From Loxodes magnus (Eukaryota > Ciliophora > Karyorelictea > Loxodida > Loxodidae), in assembly GCA_946699065.1 (NCBI GenBank), contig CAMPDV010000926.1, positions 1 to 64,000 of the forward strand: 64,000 nucleotides of DNA, in the 5' to 3' direction. Below, piece by piece: positions 1 to 13,439 of the stretch. Each line of letters starts with the position of its first letter. The first letter of the stretch is position 1. The position numbers were made by a program, and so were the translations under genes. The notes beneath the pieces were generated by a model. It searched no databases. It was not told the DNA's origin and worked only from the letters and a program-made list of their open reading frames with translations.

Positions 1-3000
1 GATCTAACAATTTCCCTAATTAGCCAAATCCTCTATATTCACTTTTTTTGTATATCAAATAGCCATCTTATCTAGATACTTTCTTTGAGTTATATCCTAC
101 TACTTCCCTTCTACGAACTTCAATTTTGATAATTTCCTACTTTTATTTCTGTTTTAATTGTTTGTATTATTTACCAATCTCCTTTAGTTTAAATATCTTT
201 TCTTTTATCATACATTTTAATATTAGGCTAAGCAATTATTTTTAATCTCTTTCAATTAAACTCTGTAAATGATAGCTTTAATCATATTTTTCACTTTTAT
301 AATTTATCATTCTTCTTATAATCTCTCTTGAGTTCTTAAAATAAATTAATTTTAGTCTATTATTGCTTTGCTTTTTATAGTCTTATTTTGGTCTTTTACA
401 TAATGAAATTTATCATAGCAACATAATTATAAAGTTAATTTATATAAATCTTCGTTCTTTTTTCCGAAATAGTGTTATTCTTTTATTGTTAGTCTGAGTG
501 ACTTCTATCTCTATGAGTTAATAATTTAACTTTCTCATTGACATATATTTCAGCTAACTGATACTAGTTTAAAAGTTTAAAAGTTTAACTCTGTTAGTCT
601 TCTAAATAAGCTGTATCAGCAGCTTCTCTTTTCTTCTACTCTCTCAACTTTTAATTAATTTTCTTTTTAGTCTAAAATTTAGGTAGTTTCAGTTAGAACT
701 TTAGCATCACAGAGTATCTAGGTCTAAGCGAAGAAATTTGGAGAGTAAAATTTTAAAAAGGGAAAATAGGAAACTTAATTTATTGTTTAGTATCTAATTC
801 CTAAATCTATTACACTTCAATAATTATAAATCTGTTTTATCTTAGATATTATTAATCTTTATACCTTCTTACTCACAATCATCACATAAATTAGTTATTA
901 AAATTCCTTTTAGCTTCACTCTAATGTGAATAGATATCTTTTGTCATGTTAGACTAGCTCTTATTCATTTATAGCTTTTTTAATACTAAGAGTTTTAGTT
1001 CTTGATAAATCTTCTTTTATTCATTTTTTAAACTTAAGAATTTAGAGAGTTTAGCTGTATTTTTATTGGCTACAGTCTTAATTTGCTAGTTCTTTTTTAT
1101 AAGTATTAAATTCAAATCTTCTGCTTTTTTCTTATCTTTTCAAGGTTATATTATTCTAATAGGTATTTTTCCTTTCCAAGTTAATCTAAACCCTTTTATT
1201 TTAAAATTCACCTAATTATCCTTTATCTCTAGTTTATTATTATAAATTCTAAAGTTTATTTGGACGCTCCCAGTTTTTAATTAATTTGCTAAGTAAGTTT
1301 ATCGTCTGAAGTGTAATAAGCCTGAAAACCCTATTTCATACTTTGTCTCTTTTCTAAATATAGATAGGCAAGTTTTGTCTTAACATATAGAGTTTAGCCT
1401 ATCTGCTATAACTAGTGATTTAACTTTACTTTCTAAGTTTATTCTCCAAACTGCAATATAGAGTTTTTTATTTCTTATTTTCAGCTTAGCTTTAATATCC
1501 TTTTTTTAGTTACTATTAGATTTAAGTTCCAACAATTATACTTTAGTTTATAGCTATAATAGCAGGTATTAGGAAAGGAGAAATAACTAATACTTGGAAT
1601 AAAAATTAGCTTTAGGTTAGTTAAACTTGGTAATTATCTTCCAGTGGTGTTCGAAATGCTATATAGAGCAAACTTGTAATGCTATCTATTATTCATAAAT
1701 CATATTATTCTATAACAATAAAAGGTAGAAGTAAGATACTAGATTTAATAAACTGTTCTGAAAAAGGCTTTTGCTATGACTCATAATTAATTTAAAAGCT
1801 AAGATATAAAGTAATCTCTTAGATAATAATTATTAATTTTAGCAAACCAGTAAGTATATAACTTATAAACTAAAGATTAAACTCATTTCTTTAAATCATT
1901 CTTTAAATCTATTTTTACAACACTATTCAATTATATTATAATACTAGTATTCAGTTATTTACCAAAATCTATTTACTACTATCTCATTATTATTTCCTAT
2001 CTATATTCTTTCTCTTACTACCTCAGCTTCTATAAACATTCATCTTTTACAATCAACATCCAGTCAATGCTACCATAAATATGCCTTTCTCTTTTATTAT
2101 CTTTCCTTCTGAGCTATCTGCTTCATATCTATTAATAACATCCTTGGCTTATGCTATAACAGACTATGTTGGCTGCTTAGTCTAATTACTAATTATACTT
2201 CTTTGGTATCTTTAATATCTAAGACTTTTACTAATAAACATTTACTAGTTTACTTATTAATGAAAAGATCTAACTTAACCATATGATAAAATAGTTAAAA
2301 TAACTAAAATAAGATTAAGAAAAGAACTAGACCAACCAGATTAAAAATAGAGTCAAGTAAAGTATTAGTTTCATGCTAATCATAATTACCCAATTTACCT
2401 AAACTATTTTCCAGATATTAAATTTAAATAACTGAAATTAAGCTTAGAGATATAAAGTGAAGCTTATGAGAAGATACTGAACTAAATATATATACTAGTG
2501 CAAACTTAAAGTACTGTTATCGTATATGCTGACTGATAGTTAAAGTCTCTAAAATAATAATTTAATTAAGATAATATTTCTACTTATTTATTAGCTAGTT
2601 AAAGAGAAATCAGGTTAATATTGCTATATATTACGACTATTTTAATAAAAATTGTTTAGGAAATATCAAATGATAACTACTTCTATAATGTTGTTGAACT
2701 TTATAGTCCTTTTACTTTTAAGACTTTTATAAGATTAAGTTTCTCAGTATTTTCTATTTAAATCTAATTATTTTTCTTGATAATTTCCTAGTTTAAGTTA
2801 ATAAATTGGATACTCATAGCTTGACTCTATAGTCTAATGAATGTTCCTATATCTCTTTTTTTTATTTTTAATTATATTATGATATTAGAATATTCGATAG
2901 TTTCATTTCTGCCCAAATATAAGTTTAAGAATGCACTAGTTGAAACATTATTCAATACTTAGAGATGTTTAACATTAGTACATATAATTGACTAGATATT

Positions 3001-3676
3001 TATCAAAGGTCTTTAACATCACAAGGAAACTTAAGTTCTTTTAGCATTTAAAACAAAAAGTAATAGACCTAATAACTTAGTGAATGTATTAAATAAATAT
3101 AGATATCTTTTGATTTTTTAGCATTCTTTATTTTAGTTACTTAAATTATTCTAACTTTGATAATGTCATGTTAATACTTAAGATGCTTATCATTTAGATA
3201 GTTAGCTCTTCAATAATACAGCTCTTAGCTTGATACTTATATTACCCTATTAGCTAAACTAGAAATATAGGGGATTCAATATTACTCTTTTATAGAAGCA
3301 TGCTTAATGATATATCTCTATTACTTGATTAGTCTAAAGTTCTTCTCTTAATAACTAGAAAGCTTTAAATCCCTATCTATTTTATCTTTTACCTTTAAAC
3401 TTGTAAAATAGTAAGTTACTTAAATCTTACTATAGTTACCATTTTATATGCTACAGCTTTAGTATCATTCATACCTAATTTTTTATAATAGCTTGTCTTT
3501 TGCTACTATACTAATGCTTACCCTTTTCTATTTAACTACCTTGTATAACTAGATACTAAGATTTCTTCTTAATTAAATTAAAATTATTAATTAATCATAT
3601 TCATTTTAAATGAGAGACAATAAAAAGAAAAGAGATTAAAAGAGAAGGAAATAAAATCAAGAGAGTCAGAGTGCTA
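1..3676. other. AT-rich region, weak minus-strand coding signal
   Basis: I recognise no family here. On the minus strand, roughly 1430 down to 1100, one frame gives a plausible helical composition (for example YYTSDDKLTQQINQKLGASK), but the frame does not stay convincing over a longer distance. In-frame TGA density elsewhere in this stretch is near the random expectation, so openness means little. A diverged dispersed repeat lies near 2120-2240 and recurs near 5455-5570 (shared core around ttatacttc...gtatctttaatatct). No RNA gene or tandem array was seen. Confidence 0.2.
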
Positions 3677-5086
3677 ATGATCTATAAGTAGAAAATGTGT
3701 GAATAATCCTTAATTATAGGAATAGGATATGGATAAGGTTGATAAATATAGGTATTTTAAATATTAGAAGCAGAAAAAATTGGAGGTAACAGATTGATCC
3801 TATAAGAAAGAATACGTAGAAATAATAAATTTAAATCTAACAAAAGAGAAATAACAAAATGCATTATTAGCTAGTTTAATGATAAGAGAGATTATTTATT
3901 TCAGAAATACTTTAATGTCTAAGATAATGCTAACTAGCAATTGTGTCAGATTATAAAAGAGGTTGTAATAAGATTTAGTCTTGGTAATTGATAAATATGT
4001 TTGCTTAAAGAACACTTGAGTATAAGAAACAATTAGCAGAAACTAGATTTAATGATGTTTGACAACTTTTGTCTCAAATTTGCAAGCTAAAATTCAAACA
4101 ATACATTACTATTGAAAGTAGAATATGCAACAAAATTAGAATAGGTTAGAATAGCCAGTTTTCCTACTATAGAAAAACTATTCCTCAAAATATTTAGCAT
4201 CAAAAATACTATTGGATTCTTAACTACTTCTTTACAATATTTCAGTAACTTAAATAGGAAAAGAATAAAATAAGAACGTAATTTAAGCTGGTGATATCTA
4301 AGAGTCTAAGAAGTTTCGTAGCCAGGTTTTATATTAAGTCATACATAAATCCTAGAATTTGTTTTATTTAATAAAGAAAGAAGTATACAAAGATGCTTAA
4401 TAAGTATAACCAGAATCTAGATTAAGAAAGGCAAAGAATATCAAGATTGAGAGCCAAGATTCAAAAGAGATTATGTTTTAAGGGAAATGTAAGCTAAATT
4501 TAAAAAAAGAAAAAGTGAAGTAAAAATGGAATAGCTGAGATTGAAGATACGAGATCTTGAACTTGGTGGTAGAAAGCTTTATATTAATGGAACCAAAATG
4601 AAGACGATATTAAAAGCTAATAAGTATCACAAGCGATTAGCTAAAGAAGATATTTAAAGAAATAGTTATTAAAAGGAAGTTGTTCCTTATAACTTAATTA
4701 TCTTTTATTTATTTTGTATATATACTAAGGAATTCAAAAAAGCATCAAGTAACAAAGTTACTTTAGCTAAAATTATTATTTTAAAAGTTATATTATTTCC
4801 TCATATAAGCATATTTACTTTAAAAATCTTACTTAGGATTTATTATATTACCATTAAAGCTTATTTTTACCTCAGAACTTAAATATAAGGAAATGTAAAT
4901 TACACTGGTTTCTTATATCAAAATACTCTGTCTTATCATATCAAATTTCAGCATAAATAACTATAACTATACTATTATTATATTTTAAAAAGGGAAGAGA
5001 AGGAAGATTAATACTGTATCAGCTTACTAAAAATCAAAAAAGGAATTCCTAATTATTTGTTATGTTAAGAAACGAAGGTTAATTGA
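3677..5086 (+). CDS. unrecognised protein, coding-like frame
   Basis: I do not recognise the family. With TAR=Gln and TGA=Trp one frame runs from ATG at 3677 past 4700 with a mixed, protein-like composition, including the stretches KRDYLFQKYFNVQDNANQQL and DLELGGRKLYINGTKMKTIL. Only four TGA codons occur in the first 340 codons, fewer than expected at this base composition. The part from about 3850 to 4680 is the most convincing and is basic with coiled-coil character. The stop is uncertain: the TGA at 5084 is one candidate, and composition becomes poorer after about 4700, so the real end may be earlier. The start is the first ATG in frame and is also uncertain. It could be part of a mobile element, but no RT, transposase or integrase motif is visible. 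Confidence 0.35.
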
Positions 5087-7594
5087 CTATCCCTCTAATG
5101 CGATAGAAGAGAATGGAATTATCTCGATTTTTAAAAAGAAAAATGACCTAAAAATCTTCCATCTAGAATAATCTTAAAATAAAATAATAGTTATTATCAT
5201 TCTTTGATATTAATGATCTATAATGATAAAGGCAGATTTAAGAATTTTGGATAGTAGCAGTTCTGAATAACTATAGACTATGTGGAAAAGACTAAAAGTA
5301 ATTTTTTAATTTCCAAATTAACGAGCATCAAGAATTGTAAAATGCTTGATACTATCTAGAGTCAGTTCATCAGTTCTCATACATAGTAATATCTTAAACT
5401 CTAAATATTAATTTTATAGCAATCTTAAGCTATCTGTTTCTATATCAGATGTTACTCATTTGCTATTAGCAGATTATATTATCCATCATAATTAACTTTT
5501 ATTTTTTGATTATACTTCCATAGTATCTTTAATATCTTAGATATTTGCTAATGAAAGTGAGCATATAAAACATTATTGAAATTAAATAACTTAGTTGTTT
5601 AATAAAGCAGTTAAGAGAATTTAAAAAGAAGAAATAAGAAAATAATAGATTAGAATAATTAGCATAAAAACTAAAGCTTAAACTTAATTTTTATCTACAT
5701 TGCTTATATAAGTATTTTACAGAAATTTACTAAAAGTTACTGAAAGGAAAGACTTAGATACTTCAACTTAAGTGTAAGAGTGAGTCTTCATCAAGAAAAT
5801 GTAATTAAAAGTATACCTAAGAATTTCATCGTGTTCACTAACACTTAATATGAAGTATTCTTATTTAATTGTTAGCAAAGTAAATCATCTAATTAACTTG
5901 CTTTATACTTAAAAGAAAATTAGAATATCATTTTTAATTAAATATTGATAAATTAAATTTGCTTATTAAGTATCTTTAGAAGCATCTTCTATTTAAATAT
6001 TAAGATTTTATAAACCTTCTACTCATAAGACTTCACAGAAATTTACTACTATAGTCTTTTTTAAATAATTGAAATTTTTTCTTTTTCTTAATTTTAGAGA
6101 ATGATTAAGGTAAGATCTTCAGAACGATCAAGTTTAACTTTTATGGATGTCACTAGTGTCTTTTTTTGTATTTATTTAATTAATGAATAACTTAGTTTCT
6201 ACCTAATATGAGCTAAATGATTTGCTTATTGATAAAGAATCTTATTTTTTTAAATATCTAATCTAGTAAATGAAAAAAGCAAGACTTTTAATTATCTGAC
6301 TATATCTACTAACTAACAAACTTATATTTTCATAATTTAATATCTACTAGCTTAAAGAAGCCTCTAGCTGGATTAAAGTTTTTAAGGAAAATTTTCAAAT
6401 AATTATTCTATTTAGGTAGGTTTTTGAAATATTTGACTATCAAGCAAGCATTCATAACATATAGTAATTCCTGTTTGAAGAAGAAGATTGGCAAATTATC
6501 TTACCCATAAACATTAAGAAACTGTTCTAAATTGATATCAAAGTGAGAACTTAGTTGTTTTAAAGACTGCAAATTAATCTTTAAAAATATCTGTTTATTA
6601 GAATAAAAGGATTAAATACAAAACTGAGGGTATTAACTCTTTACTGTAATTATCAAATCATTTTGTGAAAGTTTAGATTTATTTGAGTTTTTCTTCGTAA
6701 AGTAAATTTTTATAGCTTATTAGCACTCTAAATTCCTTTTTTTTGTCTCTTTACTCAGATAAAATAGTATTAATAGCTTCGATTATCTAATATAGTTAAG
6801 ATTCACAAATATTTAATCTTAGATAGAGATTTTATAATTAAATTTAATATAGAGATATCCTTAAAGATATTTATTTTGCTACTTTTTATTGTATTTTAGT
6901 ATTAATTTTAATTATCAGTAACTCTTCAATCACCCGTCTTTTTATATTCTTAAACGTTTAAATAATGTTAATTATATCTCGCTAGAGTAAGCATTAATTA
7001 TTATACAATTGAAGTTTAAGCAAAAACTGATATTATTATTATCTTTTACCTTTTAATTCTCTAATTGATACCCTTTTCTTTCTATCTATTGCAATGAGGC
7101 ATAAATGTAATAATCGGATTAAAAAGATATTAAAGTCGAAGACTAAATCAAAATAAACTGTTATGATTAATTAAGAGATGAAGCTATTTGGAATCTGTAA
7201 GTTATTTTTGAAAAGGAAAAAGTGAAACAAAAAGGAAAATACTCAATAGTCTTTATTAAGAAGAAAGAGAAAAATAAAACAGAACTTTAAATTTCAACCA
7301 CTCCAGATTATAAACTTTCAGAGAATTTTAATCTACAGCTTAGATTGTAGTGATATTAAGAGTTATTATTAAAAAAAATAGTAAAAAGGAAAAGAGAAAA
7401 CTTAAATGTCAGAATAACTTGATTTTCAATTATTAAGAATTGATAAATATCTAATACGAAAGCAAAGCTACAAAGCTGAAGAAATATACAAAACTCATTT
7501 AAATAATGATAATGAATTTTCAAATTAAGATTTATAAACAGGAGATCATTAGTGAAATAAAAAACAAATCTTAAATTTCTAAACAATTAATTAA
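5087..7594. other. AT-rich spacer
   Basis: Nothing identifiable. The region contains one diverged copy (about 5455-5570) of the dispersed repeat noted near 2120-2240. There are no tRNA genes, tandem arrays or recognisable protein motifs. Confidence 0.4.
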
Positions 7595-8368
7595 TCATTT
7601 GAGTATAAACCTTAGTTTTAGTTAAATAGATAAAATATTCTAATATAAATAAGTAATCTTGCATCTTACATAATAGAAGATACTTTCTTAGTTCAATTTT
7701 AAATAGATCTTAAAAAAATATTTTGAGATAGTTGTTAAATTAGTAAGCCTTGAACTGAATTAACTACTAGATTTATTATTTTTAAGTTACTTCTTCCTTT
7801 TAAACATAAAATGGAAGAATTTTCCCTATCTTTTATAGAATTACGTCTTAATTGTTTTTCTTTCTTTCTATTTTTGCTTTAGCTCAGCTGGATAAGCATT
7901 TTCTCCTTTTCTCTTAATACTATACTTTAATTAGTTCTTGTATAGATCTTAGGTTAATTATTTAAGGAACGGAAACCAGATAGTCTAGTCTTAGGTTTTT
8001 CTCATCTTCACATATTCTTTCAGGTCCCAATGCTTGTAATTTAGTAATTAGGGCTATGAATTTTATTTAACTAACTTCAGGATACCTTTCTAAATACTGC
8101 TACTAGCTTTTTATAACGATATGGCACAAAAAAATTTTCAGCTGAATATAGTCTTCTATTTTTTAAGATTTTCGATAACTAAGCATTTCTGCTTTTACTC
8201 TGATTAAATGCTAAGTATTAAAATTTCAGCTTGTTATTTTAGTTATTTCTTTTCTAATTATTCCATGCTTTCCATCAGTTAATTGAACTTGCCTTTAGTT
8301 GAATTATTCCTCCTAAAAGTCCTTTTACTTTCTTAATTTTCTTTATTTTGCTGATATTTCTCCTTCAT
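7595..8368 (-). CDS. unrecognised coiled-coil protein
   Basis: The family is not recognised. On the minus strand an ATG at 8368 opens a frame of 257 residues to a TGA at 7597-7595. The first 170 residues are Lys/Gln/Glu-rich and helical, for example KGKFNQLMESMEQLEKKQLK and AEILILSIQSEQKQKCLVIE, which suggests a coiled coil. Composition becomes more hydrophobic near the C terminus (FFISLMISCLQ), so the true end may be earlier or an intron may be missed. Internal TGA (about 8140) is read as Trp. The gene points away from the RING/B-box gene at 9217; the roughly 850 bp between them would hold both promoters. It is a plausible gene by composition only. Confidence 0.4.
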
Positions 8369-9216
8369 CTTAGATATGAAACATATAAAAATTAATCAAT
8401 AGGAATTATTCTTGGCTAATTTAGTTCTAATTAATAGCATAATTTAGAAATTACTTTATCTAGCTCCTGTTAAAAAGTTTTATAATGTCTAATATATTTT
8501 ATTTATCTTACAGAAAGGCTAAGCATTTTAGAAGAGATTAAGTAAGTAATATAGTTCAAATTTTATATGATTATTCAGGTAAAAAGAATTAATCTTAAGA
8601 TCATCAAGGTACTTGCTTTTAGAAGATACTTCTCCCATTTAAATAAAATCTCTATGTGTTAAATTACTCCATTATATCTTTACTGTTATCTTTAGTTTAT
8701 TTAGAAATATTAATAATTGTTTATTATTTAATTCAGCTTTACTTTCTCTTCTGCATTAATTAAAATTATAATTCATAATCTATTTTATCTTTTTATCTAG
8801 AAATAGCACATTTGCTATATGTGTTTACTACAATTTGAAAAAGCTTTTCATTAAATAAATTTTATATGAGCTCGGTTAGATACCTATTTATATCTATATT
8901 TAGTTTATATTATGTTTACTTAATAAAATTAGAAAAACATAGCTATTACTAATTTTAAAAGCATCTAATGTTTCTTTTCTGTTTGTTCTTTTTATTAGTT
9001 TCATCTATTTCTAAGTATTTAGTTTTATAAGTAATTTATTCCTTTTAGAGGTTATTTTCTTCCATTTTATGTAATAATTTTAAAAGTAGCTAATTCTTCT
9101 ATTTAATTTAATAACTATTTTCATTTAATTAATTTAATTTAAATTATTTTCTTAAGTAATTTCAATCCAATCAAATATTAAGTAGCATTTTTATTTTTTA
9201 CTCAATAAAAAATTAA

Positions 9217-11493
9217 ATGTCAGCAGCCAAGTGTGAATTATGTGAAGAAGATTTCAACTAAGAGCTTAGAAAGCCTAGGTAGTTGGACTGTGGATGTATT
9301 CTATGTGAGAAATGCTTGAAAGGCATTTATAGACTACAACAAAAGTTTTTATGCAACAAGCATAACATCATTACGTAAAGACCAATTGAGTAACTACAAA
9401 TCCCAGATCTAGTAAGGCAATAGGCATAGAGCCTTATCAATCCTTAGGACATCTGCCCTATTCATAGATAGTATTCTTTATCTCTATATTGCGTATAGGA
9501 CAGCATAAGAATATGTGTACAATGTTATTAGATATCGCATTAAGGACATAGATGTATCGCTACGTAGGATGCAATCTAGCATTTAAAGAGTTACTTGGAA
9601 TCCACTTTTAGAGCTATCAAGTAGAGACTAATCTAATACATATCTACATTGTATTAATGGTATAGTCAGATAAGTTAATTGTAGATATCCAGAATGGCCA
9701 ATATGGTTTAGGTATAGCAATAGATCAAGTAGAGTATCAAGTAGGCATGGTAGAAGATGGTGAATGATTAATAATACTAAATAAAGAAGTAAATGAATTT
9801 ACTTAAAGAAACATCTGATTACTATCAGGTGATAGGAAGTTAGGTCGAAGCTATCTCAAATAGTTCCTAGGATAATATCAATCAGTGTGAGAACAAGAAG
9901 AGACAGTTGAATCAATTTGAGTTAGCAATCTAGGATAGGTTCTAGAGTATCTCCCAATCATCCTCTGTTATATGTCGCGAGAATTTAAGCTTATAGGCTC
10001 TCTAGAATTTTATCATTTCTTATCTAATGCAGTAGCTTTAGCCTAACCAAGTTTACTAGAGTTAGAAAGCCTAAGCAATCTAGATCAAGCAACTATAGTT
10101 AGTAATAAAGCGTTTGTACCAAGACATGCAGAAATAGTACCTCTACTAAGAAAAAAAAGAATAAGAATTTCAACATTAGTTAATAATTAAGGACTAATAA
10201 CTTCAGGCCAGTTAAATCAAGTATGTTTAAGTCGTCTAAGAGCTTCGACAATAAAATGCTTATCTTCAATAGGAATTAGCTCTTAGTCAATCATCCATCA
10301 ATCAGTTATAAGACTAGTTATCTAAATCATCTTAAGAGAATATCAGATACTAAGAGTAGACTAATATCTTATTGAAGGAGTTGGAGAATATAAAATCTGC
10401 AGTTAGTTAATTGGAAGCAGATAATAAGAATAATACTGACTAGCTTAGATAAAAAGAATAGTAATTATAAGATCTTTCATAGTAATTGGAGGAATATAAG
10501 ACTTAAGTTCAATAACTTAAGGATAATGGTTGGAGTGAGTTAGTAAGAGAGTCAAGTTTCAAGTATAATTTGGCTAAGAGAGTGAATAATTCTCCACCAA
10601 GGATAGCAGTATATAGGAGAGTATTCAATGGTACCAATAAGATCTAAAGTTACAAGTTGGACAGTATCAATGGCTCCTGTGTTTACAATGTGGTAGCATC
10701 AATGACTCCAATATACGGTAATTGATCCTCGACACATTAGATCTCTGATGAGTTACTAATCTAGGTGGGTGGTTACTCAACTAAATCACATCTGGATAAG
10801 ATCTTATAAATAACTATTGGTAGTGATTCGGTGATAAAAGCCTCAGCTTCTTTGATCTAGCCAAGAGCAATAACTTAAATGGGATATGACAATGACAGAT
10901 TGTTGTATATATTAGGAGGGTAGGATCCGTAATCAAAGTCTGCATCATCTCATGATTATTGAAATTACTACAATTCATTTGAGGTGTACAACATAGTTTT
11001 GAATAAGTCTGTGTCATTGTTGAGTAATAAGGATTGTATCTATGGTAATGGAATATGGGTATCACATGAGAGAGTGTGGATAGTGGGTGGTCGAATATAA
11101 AGTTCAGATTTATCTAATAATTTCCACTGATCAAGTTTGGTATCATCATATGACGTGATGTTGAGTGTGTATTAGTAGTATGGGATGTAGTTACCTAAGC
11201 CGGCATTTGGTTTGGCAAGTGTGTGAGTGAATGAGACTGAGTGTGCTTATATTTGGGACAACAATGATGATCTTAAGTAAACTTGTGTGTTTGACACTAG
11301 GTCCATGATAAGGGATGGTAGTTAATATCCTTAATTACCTACTGCTTTCTGATACAATGGTCAATAAGTGAATAATGTAATATGGATGTGGAGTAGTGAT
11401 TACAAGTCATAGGCAAATGTGATATATTATTACGACATAAAAGTTGGTGCTTTGAAGGATAGAGAGTGGAAATCTATGCAATTGAGTGAGTGA
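9217..11493 (+). CDS. RING/B-box/coiled-coil/kelch-like protein (TRIM-like)
   Basis: A single uninterrupted 758-codon frame with all TAA/TAG as Gln. Near residues 6-50 is a RING-type metal site (CELC, then CGC, CEKC and a later C..H); the usual C-x-H is C-x-C here. Residues about 76-110 form a B-box 2 pattern: CPIH, YCVQD, CVQC, then H..H in ISHQGH. Residues 120-440 are Gln/Lys/Glu-rich coiled coil. The C-terminal 300 residues contain kelch/galactose-oxidase-like blades (LIQVGGYS, LYILGGQD, VWIVGGRI). RING plus B-box proteins are usually E3 ubiquitin ligases, with the propeller binding substrate; that role is inferred. Five internal TGAs (10723, 10960, 11128, 11224, 11350) fall where Trp is plausible, and TGA at 11491 is the likely stop. 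No intron is needed. The start is the only sensible ATG before the RING. Confidence 0.88.
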
Positions 11494-11534
11494 GTTTTCT
11501 TTCTTAATGAGTACAGTTATAAGTAATTATATTT

Positions 11535-11690
11535 AAAATATATTTTAAGTATATTATAAAGTATTATAAAGTATTATAAAGTATTATAAAGTGAATTAAA
11601 GTATTTAAAGTATATTAAAGTTTATTTAAAGTATATTAAAGTATTAAAAGTAAATTAGAGTATTATAAATTATGTGTATAATTAGATGGT
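11535..11690 (+). repeat. short imperfect AT repeat (aaagtatt-like)
   Basis: About a dozen imperfect copies of units such as taaagtatta and taaagtat follow the stop of the RING/B-box gene. This is the first block of a long tandem-repeat tract in its 3' flank. Confidence 0.75.
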
Positions 11691-11694
11691 ATAT

Positions 11695-11985
11695 AAATTA
11701 TATAAATAGAGTTTATAAATAGAGTATGAATAGAGTATGTATAGAGTATGTATAGAGTATGTATAGAGTATGAATAGAGTATGTATAGAGTATGAATAGA
11801 GTATGTATAGAGTATGTATAGAGTATGTATAGAGTATGAATAGAGTATGAATAGAGTATGAATAGAGTATGTATAGAGTATGTATAGAGTATGTATAGAG
11901 TATGAATAGAGTATGTATAGAGTATGAATAGAGTATGTATAGAGTATGTATAGAGTATGTATAGAGTATGAATAGAGTAAGTGAA
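11695..11985 (+). repeat. 11-bp minisatellite
   Basis: About 25 near-perfect copies of an 11-bp unit, in two versions, tatagagtatg and aatagagtatg, differing at one base. The two versions are interleaved in a partly periodic order, which suggests amplification of a higher-order block as well as of the single unit. Confidence 0.9.
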
Positions 11986-12029
11986 GAGTGAGTTAAATGA
12001 AATAAGAAAATAAAAATAAAAAAAACAAA

Positions 12030-13340
12030 AGAGAAAAAGGAAAAGAAGAAAAGAAGAAAAGAAGAAAAGAAGAAAAGAAGAAAAGAAGAAAAGAAGAAAA
12101 GAAGAAAAGAAGAAAAGAAGAAAAGAAGAAAAGAAGAAAAGAAGAAAAGAAGAAAAGAAGAAAAGAAGAAAAGAAGAAAAGAAGAAAAGAAGAAAAGAAA
12201 AAAGAAGAAAAGAAGAAAAGAAGAAAAGAAGAAAAGAAGAAAAGAAGAAAAGAAGAAAAGAAAGAAAAGAAGAAAAGAAGAAAAGAAGAAAAGAAGAAAA
12301 GAAGAAAAGAAGAAAAGAAGAAAAGAAGAAAAGAAGAAAAGAAGAAAAAGAAGAAAAGAAGAAAAGAAGAAAAGAAGAAAAGAAGAAAGAAGAAAAGAAG
12401 AAAAGAAGAAAAGAAGAAAAGAAGAAAAGAAGAAAAGAAGAAAGAAGAAAAGAAAAAGAAGAAAAGAAGAAAAGAAGAAAAGAAAGAAAAGAAGAAAAGA
12501 AGAAAAAGAAGAAAAGAAGAAAAGAAGAAAAGAAGAAAAGAAGAAAAGAAGAAAAGAAGAAAAGAAGAAAAGAAGAAAAGAAGAAAGAAGAAAAGAAGAA
12601 AAGAAGAAAAGAAGAAAGAAGAAAAGAAGAAAAGAAGAAAAGAAGAAAAGAAGAAAAGAAGAAAAGAAGAAAAGAAGAAAAGAAGAAAAGAAGAAAAGAA
12701 GAAAAGAAGAAAAGAAGAAAAGAAGAAAAGAAGAAAAGAAGAAAAGAAGAAAAGAAGAAAAGAAGAAAAGAAGAAAAGAAGAAAAGAAGAAAAGAAGAAA
12801 AGAAGAAAAGAAAGTAAGAAAGAAAAGAAAAAAAGTAAGAAAAGGAAAGTAAGAAAGAAAAGAAGAAAAAAAAGAAAAGGAAAAAAAGGAAAGTAAGAAA
12901 GAAAAGAAGAAAAGAAAAGAAGAAAAGAAGAAAAGAAAAAAGAAAGAAAAAAAGAAGAAAGAAAAGAAGAAAAGAAAAAAAAGCAAGAAAGAAAGAAAAA
13001 AAGAAGAAAAAACCAAAGAAAATAAAAAAAAGAAAAAGAATAAAAGAAAAGTAAGAAAAGTAAGAAAAGTAAGAAAAGGAAAGTAAGAAAGTAAGAAAGA
13101 AAAGAAAAAAAGTAAGAAAAGGAAAGTAAGAAAGAAAAGAAGAAAAAAAAGAAAAAGAAAAAAAGAAAAAGAAAAGGAAAAAAAGGAAATTAAGAAAGGA
13201 AAAAAATTAAAAAAGCAAGAAAGAAAAGAAAAGTAAGAGAAAAAAGAAAAAAGAATAAAAAGAAAAAAAAATTTTTGTAAGAGAAAAAAATGTAAGTAAG
13301 AAAGGGAAAAAATTTTGAAGTAAAGAAGAAAAGGTAACAA
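12030..13340 (+). repeat. purine-only 8-bp microsatellite (aagaaaag)n
   Basis: From about 12030 to 12810 the plus strand is an almost pure purine tract of the 8-bp unit aagaaaag with occasional 7- or 9-bp variants (aagaaag, aaagaaaag). From 12810 to 13340 it decays into irregular gaaa, gtaag and aaaag runs. The long open frame on the minus strand (Phe/Ser/Leu only) is an artefact of this repeat, not a gene. A homopurine tract of this length can form triplex or H-DNA structures. Confidence 0.93.
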
Positions 13341-13439
13341 AGGAAAGAATAAAGAAAATTGAAAGAAGGGAGAAGGAGTGTAAAATAAATGAGTGCGTAG
13401 AAAGAGATAGTGGAGTTAAAGGAAGTAGATTAGAAGTAT

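Noticed and set aside
1..1703. A 567-codon minus-strand frame open to the window edge
   Set aside because: In-frame TGA and Trp frequency equals the random expectation and another frame looks better locally, so openness alone does not support a gene.
11682..13340. 552-codon open frame on the minus strand made of Phe, Ser and Leu
   Set aside because: It is the translation of the purine microsatellite and the 11-bp satellite; composition and periodicity show no protein signal.
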